A stretch of 42,313 nt of DNA from an uncultured bacterium (GTDB lineage: Bacteria > Myxococcota_A > UBA9160 > SMWR01). A program made the translations under genes and the position numbers. Shown one piece after another: positions 33,888-42,312 of the stretch. Each line of letters opens with the position of its first letter. Position 1 is the stretch's first letter. The notes below the pieces were generated by a model. It did no database searches. It saw nothing but the letters and a program-made list of their open reading frames with translations, and had not been told where the DNA came from. Location: NCBI GenBank assembly GCA_937937315.1, contig CALDCK010000129.1:1-42313 (forward strand). The letters are read 5' to 3'.

Positions 33888-34964
33888 TCAGTTGTAGTCG
33901 ATGACGGACCGGATCACTTCGCCGGCCTGCATCGCTCGGAAGGCTTCGTTGACCTCGTCCAGCGCGATTCGCCGGCTGATCATTCCCTCGAGGTCGAGTT
34001 TTCCGGCCTTCCACAGGCGCAGCAGCCGGTCGAAGTCGACCCGCACGTTCGCGCTCCCGTACATCGAGCCACGCAGAGTCTTCTCCGCGTAGAAGAGCTC
34101 GAAGGCGGTGAACTCGATCTTCTGCTCCATCCGGCCCACGCCCACGACCACCGCGGTGCCGCCGCGCCGAATCGCGTCGTAGGTGGCGCGAATCGTGGTC
34201 GGGTGCCCCACGCACTCGAGCGCGTAGTCGAAGCCCTCGCCGCGGGTGATCTCCAGCTTCGCACCCTCGAGCTCGTCCGGGGTCACGCCGTGGGTGGCGC
34301 CGAACTTCTTGGCCATCTCGAGCTTCGCGGGCACGGTGTCGACAGCCACGATCTCCGCCGCGCCCGCGATGCGCGCGCCCTGGATCGCCGAAATTCCGAC
34401 GCCGCCGCAGCCGATCACGCACACCGAGGTCCCGGGCTTGATGCCGGCCGTGTTGATCGCCGCCCCGACACCGGTCGTCACGCCGCAGCCGATCAACGAG
34501 ACCACGTTGAGCGGGATGTCCTCTTCGACCTTGATCGCCGCAGCCTGGGGAACGATCATCTCCTCGGCGAAGGTCCCGCACCCGGTCATCCCGGACACGA
34601 GATTCCCATCGATCTTGAAGTGCGGCGTGATGGCCATCTGCATCATCGTCTCGCAGAGGTTCGCCTGACCGCGGAGGCACGCCCGACACAGACGACAGGC
34701 GGGCGTGAAGGAGATGATGACGTGATCACCGGCCGCCAGGTCGTCGACGCCAGCGCCGACCTCGAGCACCACGCCGGCGCCCTCATGACCGAGCACGCAG
34801 GGGGTCCCGACGGGGATCGTCCCGTTCTGCGCGGAGATGTCGGAGTGGCAGACGCCGCTCGAGACGAGCTTCACGTGCACCTCGCCAGCCCCCAGGTCGG
34901 CCAGCTCGACGTCGTCGCGCACCTCGAGGTCCTTGTTCAGTTCCGTCAGTACAGCGGCCTTCAT
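33888..34964 (-). CDS. Zinc-dependent alcohol dehydrogenase (MDR, class III type)
   Basis: This 358-aa protein starts at ATG 34964. Catalytic zinc ligands: Cys in SSGVCHSD, His/Glu in GHEGAG, and the Cys in SLIGCGVTTGVGA. Structural zinc Cys cluster: ACRLCRACLRGQANLC. Cofactor site: VIGCGGVGISAIQ with VDTVPAK, whose Asp favours NAD(H). The pattern fits class III (S-(hydroxymethyl)glutathione-type) or bacterial long-chain zinc ADHs; it lacks enough detail to choose. Cytoplasmic. Confidence 0.95.
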   Translation of the reverse strand: MKAAVLTELNKDLEVRDDVELADLGAGEVHVKLVSSGVCHSDISAQNGTIPVGTPCVLGHEGAGVVLEVGAGVDDLAAGDHVIISFTPACRLCRACLRGQANLCETMMQMAITPHFKIDGNLVSGMTGCGTFAEEMIVPQAAAIKVEEDIPLNVVSLIGCGVTTGVGAAINTAGIKPGTSVCVIGCGGVGISAIQGARIAGAAEIVAVDTVPAKLEMAKKFGATHGVTPDELEGAKLEITRGEGFDYALECVGHPTTIRATYDAIRRGGTAVVVGVGRMEQKIEFTAFELFYAEKTLRGSMYGSANVRVDFDRLLRLWKAGKLDLEGMISRRIALDEVNEAFRAMQAGEVIRSVIDYN

Positions 34965-35067
34965 CGGGGATCTCCTTCTCGGGGCAGAGCGAGCCTGGGG
35001 AAGGCGGATTGCAACACGTTCCAGCCCGCGAATCAAGGCCACGGCCCCGCCGATCGGCGCAACCGTC

Positions 35068-35823
35068 TCAGCGGGCGACGACCACGAAGGACGGGGAGTC
35101 CGGCGCAATGGGAGAGCGGTCGAAGTCCCCGAAGATCTCCACCCGGGGGAAGCCGGCCCGCGCCATCAGGTGCTCGAGCTCGTAGCGGTGGAACCAGCGC
35201 ATGACGAACTCGGCGCTCTCGCTGCCGACCGGCCTGCCCTCCCGTTGGCGCTCGTAGCGGAAGATCACCCGCATGCACTGGGTCGCACCGTCCCGGAGGA
35301 CGCGGGCCGTACGAACGACCTCGTCCCCATCGTGCACGAAGCGCAGATCCTCGGTCTCGGGCTCCTCCACGAGGGCCATGCGCTCGAGATGCGGCTTGAA
35401 GACGTCGAAGGCAAAGACCCCACACGGCGCCAGGTGGGCCCGCACTCGCGAGAGACAGCGCAGCTGGTCATCGACAGTGGCGAGATGCTGGAAGGCGCGA
35501 AAGGCCGAGTAGATCAGGTCGAAGCGCCTCGGAGCGAGATCGAAGGAGCGCATGTCGGCCGCCACCAGGGCGATGCCGGCGGGCCCCTTCGCCCGCAGGA
35601 CGTCGAGCATCTCGGGCGAGCTGTCGAGCCCGGTGCAGGCCCCTCCGTCCTCCGCGACCGCTCGAAGGACGCGGCCCGTGCCACAGCCGAGCTCGAGCAC
35701 CGCGCCTCCGGTCTCCCGGGCGAGGCCGCGGTAGAAGTCGACGTCGGGCCCCAGCGTCTCCAAGGTGGCGTAGGCCGCGTCGTAGTAGCGTGCGGTCACC
35801 GGTCCGTACTCGAGATCGCCCAT
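35068..35823 (-). CDS. Class I SAM-dependent methyltransferase
   Basis: This 251-aa protein starts at ATG 35823. Motif I AVLELGCGTGRVLRAV binds the SAM, motif II Asp in GLDSSPEML, and the motif LVAADMRSFD follows; the post-motif FDLIYSAFRAFQHL is typical of Methyltransf_25-type enzymes. The substrate is unknown. Divergent from the NTF2-like gene across 109 bp, in which GGATAACC (plus strand, near 35910) is a possible -10 region. Confidence 0.93.
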   Translation of the reverse strand: MGDLEYGPVTARYYDAAYATLETLGPDVDFYRGLARETGGAVLELGCGTGRVLRAVAEDGGACTGLDSSPEMLDVLRAKGPAGIALVAADMRSFDLAPRRFDLIYSAFRAFQHLATVDDQLRCLSRVRAHLAPCGVFAFDVFKPHLERMALVEEPETEDLRFVHDGDEVVRTARVLRDGATQCMRVIFRYERQREGRPVGSESAEFVMRWFHRYELEHLMARAGFPRVEIFGDFDRSPIAPDSPSFVVVAR

Positions 35824-35932
35824 GGCCGAGCCCCGTCGCGCACCGTGCGCTGCGCTCTGCACACCGCCGGGATCGGGTATCGTCGCTGTGGGGTGGCGCG
35901 CAGCCCCAGGATAACCGAGCGCGGAGGGACCC

Positions 35933-36463
35933 GTGAGCGATCGAGCCCGCGAGCAACGCGCCCTCGAACGACGGGTGGAGGCCCTCGAGGCCCGCCTCCG
36001 GGTCGTCGAGGACGTGGACGCGATCCAGCGGCTGAAGGCGCGCTACGCCCAGCTCGTCGACGCCCGCTACACCCGCGACGGCCCGAAGCCGCGGGCGGAG
36101 CTCGAGCCCATCGCGAGCGACATTGCGGCGCTCTTCTCTGACGACGCAGTCTGGGACGGAGGCGCCGGACTCGGTCTGTGCACCGGCCGCGCAGCGATCC
36201 GCGAGCGCTTCCTCGAGCCCACGCTGCACTTCTCCTGGCACTACTTCATGAAGCCCCGTATCGAGGTGAGCGGCGACGAGGCCCACGGCACCTGGGACAT
36301 CCTCTCGCCCTGCACCACCCGCGAGGGACGGGCGATGTGGATGGCCGGAGTCGAGAAGGACGAGTATGTCCGCTCGGGCGACTTCTGGCTCCACAGTCGC
36401 ATGCAGCTCGATGTAGTATTCATGGCACCCTACGAGAGGGGCTGGGCGCGAAAGCCCACCTGA
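35933..36463 (+). CDS. NTF2/SnoaL-like protein
   Basis: This 176-aa protein starts at GTG 35933. A charged coiled-coil helix (about 1-30) precedes an NTF2-like cone: DAIQRLKARYAQLVDARY, LFSDDAVWDGG, then beta strands FSWHYFMKPRIEVSGDEAHG and WTAxx-type sheet ends. Members act as dehydratases or isomerases on ring compounds, for example in steroid or aromatic catabolism. It is the first gene of the plus-strand group with the selenoprotein (13 bp downstream) and the acyl-CoA ligase. Confidence 0.88.
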   Translation: MSDRAREQRALERRVEALEARLRVVEDVDAIQRLKARYAQLVDARYTRDGPKPRAELEPIASDIAALFSDDAVWDGGAGLGLCTGRAAIRERFLEPTLHFSWHYFMKPRIEVSGDEAHGTWDILSPCTTREGRAMWMAGVEKDEYVRSGDFWLHSRMQLDVVFMAPYERGWARKPT

Positions 36464-36476
36464 GCGAGGAGACCGC

Positions 36477-37340
36477 GTGAGCGAAGCCAATCCGAGAACG
36501 GTGGACCCGTGGCGTTTCACCGGGGGATTCCTGAAGGGAGTGCTCTCTTCGCGCATCCCCGAGTCGCCCTCCTACGACCCGATCCCCTGGGCGCCAGTGG
36601 CGAAGCCCCTCGCCGATTCGAAGCTGGCCCTGCTCTCCACCGCGGGCCTCTCCATGAAGGGTGACCGCCCCTTCGACATGGACTTCGAACGCAAGAACCC
36701 GACGCGCGGAGACCCGAGCTGGCGGGCCCTTCGCGCCGACGCGAGCTCCGGGAGCGTCGAGGCCAACCACCTGCACATCGACACGGGCTACATCGCCCGC
36801 GACCTGAACGTCGCCCTGCCCCTCGATCGGGCGCGCGAGCTCGTCGCCGAAGGTCGCCTCGGCGCCCTGGCCGACACCCACTACTCCACCATGGGCTACC
36901 AGGGCAACGACACGACCAGCCAGCAGGAGCAAAGCGCGCCGGAGATCGCCGACCGCATGCGCTCCGAAGAGGTCGACCTGGCGCTGCTCGCCCCGGTCTG
37001 ACCCGACTGTTGCCGGTCCGTGGGACTGGTCGCGCGAGTGATCGAGGCCGCAGGGATCCCGACGGTCACCCTGAACATGATCTGGGCCTACCAGAACATC
37101 GTCGGGATGCCCCGGATCGCGGCGATCGAGCATCCCTTCGGAAGGCCCTACGGCGACGTCGACGACGCCGGCACCCAGCGCGCGGTGCTCGAGGCCGCCC
37201 TGTCCGTCTTCGAGACGGCCAAGGAGCCGGGAGAGATCACGCACCTGCCCTTCGTCTGGCCCGAGACGCCGAAGCAGACGAAATGGCACCCGGCGGAGCC
37301 CTCGCCCATCATCGCCCTGATCCAGAAGCGGCGCGGCTAG
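36477..37340 (+). CDS. GrdB-like (glycine/sarcosine/betaine reductase B family) selenoprotein
   Basis: Frame 36477-37340 is open except for TGA at 36999-37001. Reading it as Sec gives 287 aa: ALLAPV-U175-PDCC-RSVGLVARVIEAAGIPTV. In relatives the matching segment is PV-U/C-PxCHQ followed by VGL, and the protein continues with helix GxPT and a C-terminal FPFGRPYGD-type stretch, as it does here (HPFGRPYGD). A UxxC pair (U175, C178, plus C179) is redox-active. GTG 36477 has an AGGAG site 6 nt upstream. The family reduces C-N or related bonds with selenol chemistry; no PrdA/GrdE partner is visible, so the substrate is unknown. A SECIS-like hairpin follows the TGA. Confidence 0.9.
36999..37029 (+). 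promoter_or_regulatory. Putative bacterial SECIS element of the GrdB-like gene
   Basis: After TGA 36999-37001, CCGGTCC (37013-37019), loop GTG (37020-37022) and GGACTGG (37023-37029) form a 7-bp stem with one G-U pair. The loop starts 18 nt after the TGA and begins with G, matching the bacterial SECIS rules. Function is inferred. Confidence 0.7.
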
Positions 37341-37467
37341 ACTCCCCGTCGCCCCTGGCCCCCACGGCGGTGCCCGGTCCGAGCCGGCCGCGATCGCCAT
37401 CACCCCCAAGATCTTCGGCGCGCCCGCCCACTCCGGCGGCCGCGTCGTTACGAAGAGGAGACCCCGC

Positions 37468-39039
37468 ATGGCGGAGCAAGGATTCTGGACCCACGCCCAG
37501 CGCAGCCCGGAGAAGCTGGCCCTGGTAGATCCCACCGGCCGCGAGTGGACGCGCGGAGATCTGCTGGCCGAGTGCAATCGGATCGTACACGGCCTGCGCG
37601 CCCTCGGCCTCGAGCGAGGAGACGCGGTGGCCGTGTGCCTGCCCAACTGTGCAGAGTTCTACACCCTCTACCTCGCGTGCCTCCAGGCGGGCTTCTACCT
37701 CACCCCGATCAACTGGCACCTGGCGGGACCCGAGGTGGCCTACATCGTCGGCGACAGCGCAGCGAAAGCCTTCATCGGCCACGAACGGGTTGCCGAGATC
37801 TGCCGCAAGGCCGTCGACGAGATCGACTTCCCGAAGGACGGACGCTTCGCCGTCGGTCGGATCGAGGGTTTCCGCCCGCTGTCGGAGCTCACCCAGGGAC
37901 AGTCGCCCGACCTGCCCGCCGACCGCTCGGCGGGCACGGTGATGAACTACACCTCCGGCACCACCGGCAAGCCGAAGGGCGTGAAGCGCCCCCTCGCACC
38001 GAAGGAGGTGGAGCCGGATCTCATCATGCAGATGATGTCCGTGGTGTGGCAGATGTTCGGCGTGAGTCCCGAGGACGACAACGTCCATCTCTGCGGCTCG
38101 CCCCTCTACCACACCGCAGTCCTGGTCTACTCGGGCAACGCTCTCCACCTCGGGCACGCGGTCGTGCTGATGGACAAGTGGGACAACGAGGGCGCGCTCC
38201 AGCTCATCGAGAAGTACCGCGTCACGACGAGCCACATGGTGCCGACCCAGTTCCATCGGCTCCTCGCTCTCCCCGAAGAGGTGCGCAACCGCTACGACGT
38301 CTCGTCGACGCGGTGCATGATCCACGCCGCCGCTCCCTGCCCGCCGGATGTGAAGCGCCGGATGATCGAGTGGTGGGGGAAGTCGATCTACGAGTACTAC
38401 GCGGCGACCGAGGGCGGCGGAACCCTCGTCACCCCGGAGGAGTGGCTGAAGTATCCGGGCACGGTGGGACGCCCCTGGCCCGGCGCCGAGATCCGCATCC
38501 TCGACGACGACGGAGGAGACATCCCGGTCGGCGAGCAGGGCACGGTCTACATGAAGCTCGGAGAGACGGCGACCTTCGAGTACAAGGGCGACTCGAAGAA
38601 GACGAAGACGAACCGGGTCGAGAAGGACGGCACCATCTACTTCACGGTCGGAGACATCGGCTACCTGAACGACGAGGGCTACCTCTTCCTCTGCGACCGC
38701 AAGATCGACATGATCATCTCCGGGGGGGCCAACATCTACCCGGCAGAGATCGAGAACGTCTTCCTCATGCACCCTAAGGTGGGCGACGTCGCCGTCTTCG
38801 GGATTCCCCACGAAGACTGGGGAGAGGAAGTGAAGGCGGTGGTCGAGCCCGCGGAGGGGGTGACGCCCGACGAGGCCCTCACGGAGGAGCTCCTCGCCTT
38901 CTGCCGTGAGAACCTCGCGAAGTTCAAGCTCCCCCGCTCGATCGACTACACGGATACCATGCCCCGGGACCCCAACGGGAAGCTCTTCAAGCGCAAGCTG
39001 CGGGACCCCTACTGGGAAGGCGTAGAGCGTGCGATCTAG
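37468..39039 (+). CDS. Acyl-CoA synthetase (AMP-dependent ligase)
   Basis: This 523-aa protein starts at ATG 37468, with GAAGAGGAG upstream. All adenylation motifs are present: YTSGTTGKPKGVKRPL, YYAATEGGGT, GDIGYLNDEGYLFLCDRKID, ISGGANIYPAEIEN and the catalytic Lys in MPRDPNGKLFKRKLRD. The C-terminus ends PYWEGVERAI, nearly the same as the ligase at 11972-13483. It lies 127 bp after the selenoprotein on the same strand and is probably part of the same catabolic unit. Confidence 0.95.
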   Translation: MAEQGFWTHAQRSPEKLALVDPTGREWTRGDLLAECNRIVHGLRALGLERGDAVAVCLPNCAEFYTLYLACLQAGFYLTPINWHLAGPEVAYIVGDSAAKAFIGHERVAEICRKAVDEIDFPKDGRFAVGRIEGFRPLSELTQGQSPDLPADRSAGTVMNYTSGTTGKPKGVKRPLAPKEVEPDLIMQMMSVVWQMFGVSPEDDNVHLCGSPLYHTAVLVYSGNALHLGHAVVLMDKWDNEGALQLIEKYRVTTSHMVPTQFHRLLALPEEVRNRYDVSSTRCMIHAAAPCPPDVKRRMIEWWGKSIYEYYAATEGGGTLVTPEEWLKYPGTVGRPWPGAEIRILDDDGGDIPVGEQGTVYMKLGETATFEYKGDSKKTKTNRVEKDGTIYFTVGDIGYLNDEGYLFLCDRKIDMIISGGANIYPAEIENVFLMHPKVGDVAVFGIPHEDWGEEVKAVVEPAEGVTPDEALTEELLAFCRENLAKFKLPRSIDYTDTMPRDPNGKLFKRKLRDPYWEGVERAI

Positions 39040-39075
39040 TCCGAACGCGGCCCGGACCTCGGAGGGAACGAGGCG

Positions 39076-40104
39076 GTGAGGAAGCGAGTCGAACCGGTAC
39101 ATCCGATCGCACGGGTGCGCCGCGGTGGGCCCGGACGCCGCGGAGTGCGCGGGATGGGCAGCGTCCTGCTCGCCGGCCTGGTGGCCACGTGTTTCGCTTG
39201 TGCCCACTCGAATGGCACTCTCGCAGCGGACGCCGTGACGGAGGATTCCACGCCGGCGTGTTCCGGCTGCGCCCATGCGGCGGACCCGGTCACACAGGAC
39301 CCGACGACAATGGATCCCGAGCATCCGGCGGCTCTCATCGGCAGCCCGATCGAGAGCGGCGGCGACCGCCTGAACGGCATCGCCTACCTGGCCCAGGGCC
39401 CGGGACCGCATCCGACCCTGATCCTGCTCCACGGCTACCCCGGCGAAGAGCGCAATCTCGACCTGGCCCAGGCAATCCGCCGCAGCGGCTGGAACGTCCT
39501 CTTCTTCCACTACCGCGGCGCCTGGGGAAGCGAAGGGAGCTTCTCCTTCGGCCACGCCATCGAGGACGTCGGCGCGGCGCTTCGTCTCGCAAGCTCCGAG
39601 GAATTCGCACGCAGCCACCGCGCCGATCCGGAGCGGATCGCCCTGCTCGGACACAGTATGGGCGGGTTCCTGGCGCTCATGGCGGGCAGCGAGCACGAAG
39701 AGGTCGACTGCATCGGCTCCATCGCTGGCACCAACCTCGGCGCCATGGCCGCGACGGAGCCCGAGGCGGCGGCCGTCACTGCGGCCCGTCTCGACTCCAT
39801 CAGCGGACCGATCCGCGGAACCACCGGCGCCGAGCTGGTGGCGGAGGTCGCGGCGAACGCCGCGCGCTTCGACACGACGCGGCGTGCGGCATCCCTGGCG
39901 AGCCGGCCCGTGCTGCTGGTCGCCGGCGATCGCGACCGCGTGACGCCGCCGGAGATCCACCACGACCCTCTCGAGCGCGCCCTCCTGGCCGCGGGGGCGA
40001 CGCAGCTTCGCACGCGTCGCCTCGACGCAGACCACGCCTTCTCCCCGGCGCGGATCGCCCTGGCGCGAACCGCGGTGACCTGGCTCGACGAGGCCTGTCG
40101 CTGA
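39076..40104 (+). CDS. Alpha/beta hydrolase with lipoprotein-type N-terminus
   Basis: The open frame starts at GTG 39076 (342 aa); an ATG at 39154 (MGSVLLAGLVATCFACAHS) gives a tidier signal and may be the true start. The hydrolase core has HGYPGEER, nucleophile elbow GHSMGGFLA, the acid in VAGDRDRVTPP and the His in LDADHAFSPA. It likely acts in the periplasm on esters or peptides. The Cys-rich mature N-terminus (CSGCAHAAD) is notable but not assigned. Confidence 0.85.
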   Translation: MRKRVEPVHPIARVRRGGPGRRGVRGMGSVLLAGLVATCFACAHSNGTLAADAVTEDSTPACSGCAHAADPVTQDPTTMDPEHPAALIGSPIESGGDRLNGIAYLAQGPGPHPTLILLHGYPGEERNLDLAQAIRRSGWNVLFFHYRGAWGSEGSFSFGHAIEDVGAALRLASSEEFARSHRADPERIALLGHSMGGFLALMAGSEHEEVDCIGSIAGTNLGAMAATEPEAAAVTAARLDSISGPIRGTTGAELVAEVAANAARFDTTRRAASLASRPVLLVAGDRDRVTPPEIHHDPLERALLAAGATQLRTRRLDADHAFSPARIALARTAVTWLDEACR

Positions 40105-40125
40105 GTCCGGGCCCTCGCCCGCGCC

Positions 40126-41223
40126 CTACGCTCCGCCCCCGGCGTCCTTGAGTCCGACCTTCTCGAAGGCGCCGATGAAGGCCTGCTCGTGGAGCCCGAA
40201 GCCCACGCGACCCTCGTACTCGAAGCGAGCGACGTGATCCACCACGCCGTACTGACCGATCTTCCCCACCTCGTCGTGGTCGAGGTCGAGCCCCTGCACC
40301 ACCAGCGGCCCCTGGTACATCCCGTGGCGCCAGTCCTGATCCATTCCGTAGCCGGTCCCGACCGCGATGAAGGCGTGGGTGAGGGGCGTGACGTCTACCT
40401 CGAAGCCCCCACCGGGCGCCTCGGGAAAGCCGATCTTCGACTTCTCGACCACCCGGGTTCCAGAGCGCAGCACGTGCTCGAACTCGGGCCGGCCGAGCCA
40501 CTCCGCCTCGCGCGCTGGATCGGACCAGACCCGCACCGCCTCTTCGAGAAGACGCTCGCCCTCGTTCGTCTCGTTCAGGATGTACAGGATCGCGTGGTCG
40601 TCGAACTGCATCGGCGAGTAGTTCCACATTCCCGTCAGCTGCCCCTCGCCCTGACGGATGCCCGGGTGCTCGGTCTCGCCCACCGGGCGGATTCCCCAGG
40701 AGCGGTCTCGCGTGCCCCACCAGCGGTCCGGCGTCACGTCGAAGTGCTCGTCGCCGACGCGGAGCGAGCCGCTCCAGCAGCCGGTCTGGGCGAAGCGCAT
40801 GGTGTCGAAGAGGACGCGCCCGTGCTTGCGCACGTACTGCCGAGGCTCCTCGAAGGCGGGAATCGCCCCCCGCCAGCGCAAATCGGCGGCGATGCCGTGC
40901 TCGGTCTCGTCGAGGACGATTCGGATCTCCTCGAGGGGCTTCAGGACCTCCACCCGGAAGGGCCCGACGCTCGTATCCATCCGGTCTCCGAGCTCCCGCG
41001 ACGCCCGTACGACCCGGTGGTGCGGGCCCCGGCGCACGCAGGCGAAGGCATCCTGCACGCCGAGATTCGGATACTGGCCGAGTCCCATCACCATGAACAG
41101 CTCGTCGCTCGAGCCGTGAAGGTTGAAGTAGTAGCGATCGTAGAAGTTTCGATCGCTGGTTCCGACGTGACGGATGGTCTCCGCGATCTGATGGACGGGG
41201 TAGTCGTCCCAGGACGAGAGCAT
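40126..41223 (-). CDS. Hypothetical protein, lipocalin/DUF7064-like
   Basis: This 365-aa protein starts at ATG 41223, with GAAGGAG just upstream. It is beta-rich and soluble, with many Trp/Tyr/Asp residues (DRWWGTRDRSWGIRPVG, MWNYSPMQFDDHAILY). The pattern resembles tandem lipocalin-type domains such as DUF7064/DUF7065 or AttH-like proteins, which sit beside SDR and lipid genes, but I cannot confirm the family. It is the last gene after hydrolase and SDR on the minus strand (43-bp gap). Confidence 0.75.
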   Translation of the reverse strand: MLSSWDDYPVHQIAETIRHVGTSDRNFYDRYYFNLHGSSDELFMVMGLGQYPNLGVQDAFACVRRGPHHRVVRASRELGDRMDTSVGPFRVEVLKPLEEIRIVLDETEHGIAADLRWRGAIPAFEEPRQYVRKHGRVLFDTMRFAQTGCWSGSLRVGDEHFDVTPDRWWGTRDRSWGIRPVGETEHPGIRQGEGQLTGMWNYSPMQFDDHAILYILNETNEGERLLEEAVRVWSDPAREAEWLGRPEFEHVLRSGTRVVEKSKIGFPEAPGGGFEVDVTPLTHAFIAVGTGYGMDQDWRHGMYQGPLVVQGLDLDHDEVGKIGQYGVVDHVARFEYEGRVGFGLHEQAFIGAFEKVGLKDAGGGA

Positions 41224-41266
41224 GGTGTCTCCTTCACCCGATCGTCTCCTGCGCGATCGGAACGAA

Positions 41267-42037
41267 CTACGCGATGTGGATGCCGCCGTTCGGCGAGATC
41301 GCCTGGCCCGTGATGAAGCTTCCGTCGTCGCTCGCCAGGAAGAGCGCGAGCTCGGCGATCTCCTCGGCCGTACCGAGGCGCCCGAGGGGAGTCCCCGCGG
41401 TGAGGCCCTTCAGAATGGGCTCGGAGATCTTCCGGGTCATGGGCGTATCGATCGCGCCCGGGCAGATCGCATTCACCCGGATCTTGTGGCGGCCCAGCTC
41501 GCGAGCCAGGGAACGCGTCATTCCAAGAATGCCACCCTTCGCCGTGGCGTAGTGCACCGGTCCCAGACCGGCGAGTCCGGCAATGCTCGAGAGGTTGATG
41601 ATCGCTCCGGAGCCCGCGGGAATCATGATCTTCGCGGCCTCCCGGCTGCAGAAGAAGCTCCCGTCGAGGTGGATCGCCAGCATCAGCTTCCACGAGGCGT
41701 CGCTCATGTGGGGCAGCTGCGAGCCGGTCTCCATCAGCTTTTCGAAGGCGTCGCCCGGGGTCCGGTCCACGCCGGCGTTGTTCACGAGCACGTCGAGCCG
41801 GCCGTGGGTCTCCGCGATCCGGGAGAACATGGAGGCCACGGCGGCGGAATCCGCCACGTCGGCTGCGATCGCGAGGTGACCCCCGCCCGGCAACGCCCCC
41901 ACTGTCTCCTCGGCGCTGTCCACGGCCAGATCGTTTACGACGACCACTGCCCCCTCGCGGGCGAATACCTGCGCCATTGCACGGCCCAGTCCGGAGCCGG
42001 CGCCCGTCACGCATGCCACCCGACCGTCCAGCTTCAC
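41267..42037 (-). CDS. Short-chain dehydrogenase/reductase (SDR)
   Basis: This 256-aa classical SDR starts at GTG 42037, with AGGAGGAGG upstream, overlapping the hydrolase stop (GTGA). Cofactor motif TGAGSGLGRA (residues 11-20), NNAG (86-89), catalytic Ser at 150/151, Tyr163 and Lys167 in YATAK, and PGAIDTPM after the active site. Asp in VVVVNDLAVD suggests NAD(H). Substrate unknown; the operon suggests a hydroxy or keto lipid intermediate. Confidence 0.96.
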   Translation of the reverse strand: MKLDGRVACVTGAGSGLGRAMAQVFAREGAVVVVNDLAVDSAEETVGALPGGGHLAIAADVADSAAVASMFSRIAETHGRLDVLVNNAGVDRTPGDAFEKLMETGSQLPHMSDASWKLMLAIHLDGSFFCSREAAKIMIPAGSGAIINLSSIAGLAGLGPVHYATAKGGILGMTRSLARELGRHKIRVNAICPGAIDTPMTRKISEPILKGLTAGTPLGRLGTAEEIAELALFLASDDGSFITGQAISPNGGIHIA

Positions 42038-42312
42038 GAAGTCCCTCCTCCTGCGGCACTCGCGCCGCCCTCGTTGCCCAGGAACCCTCGCACGAGTCGC
42101 ATGAACTCGTCGAGCCGGTCGTGGTGGACCCAGTGACCCGCCCCTTCCACGTTCGCGACCCGGGCGTCGGAAAAGGGCCGGACGCGTCCGTCGATCGCCG
42201 GATCGCTCGCCCAGCTCTCCGTCCCCCGCACGAGCAGCACGGGACACGCGATGCGCCTGCGCAGCTCCATCACCTCCTCCTCTCCGAGTCGGGTGGGACT
42301 GAACGCGCGGAC
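42034..42312 (-). CDS. Alpha/beta hydrolase, C-terminal part (5' end outside window)
   Basis: The frame is open to the window edge. The visible 92 residues read ACPVLLVRGTESW (strand 7 and acid region), then GAGHWVHHDRLDEFMRL with the catalytic His, as in epoxide-hydrolase or haloalkane-dehalogenase-like members. It is coupled to the SDR by a GTGA overlap and is the first visible gene of the operon. The start and nucleophile are outside the window. Confidence 0.85.
   Translation of the reverse strand, partial: VRAFSPTRLGEEEVMELRRRIACPVLLVRGTESWASDPAIDGRVRPFSDARVANVEGAGHWVHHDRLDEFMRLVRGFLGNEGGASAAGGGTS

Noticed and set aside
37020-37340. Separate short gene after the TGA of the GrdB-like frame
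   Set aside because: The residues complete the GrdB-like fold and the start lies in the loop of the predicted SECIS; Sec read-through explains the whole frame.
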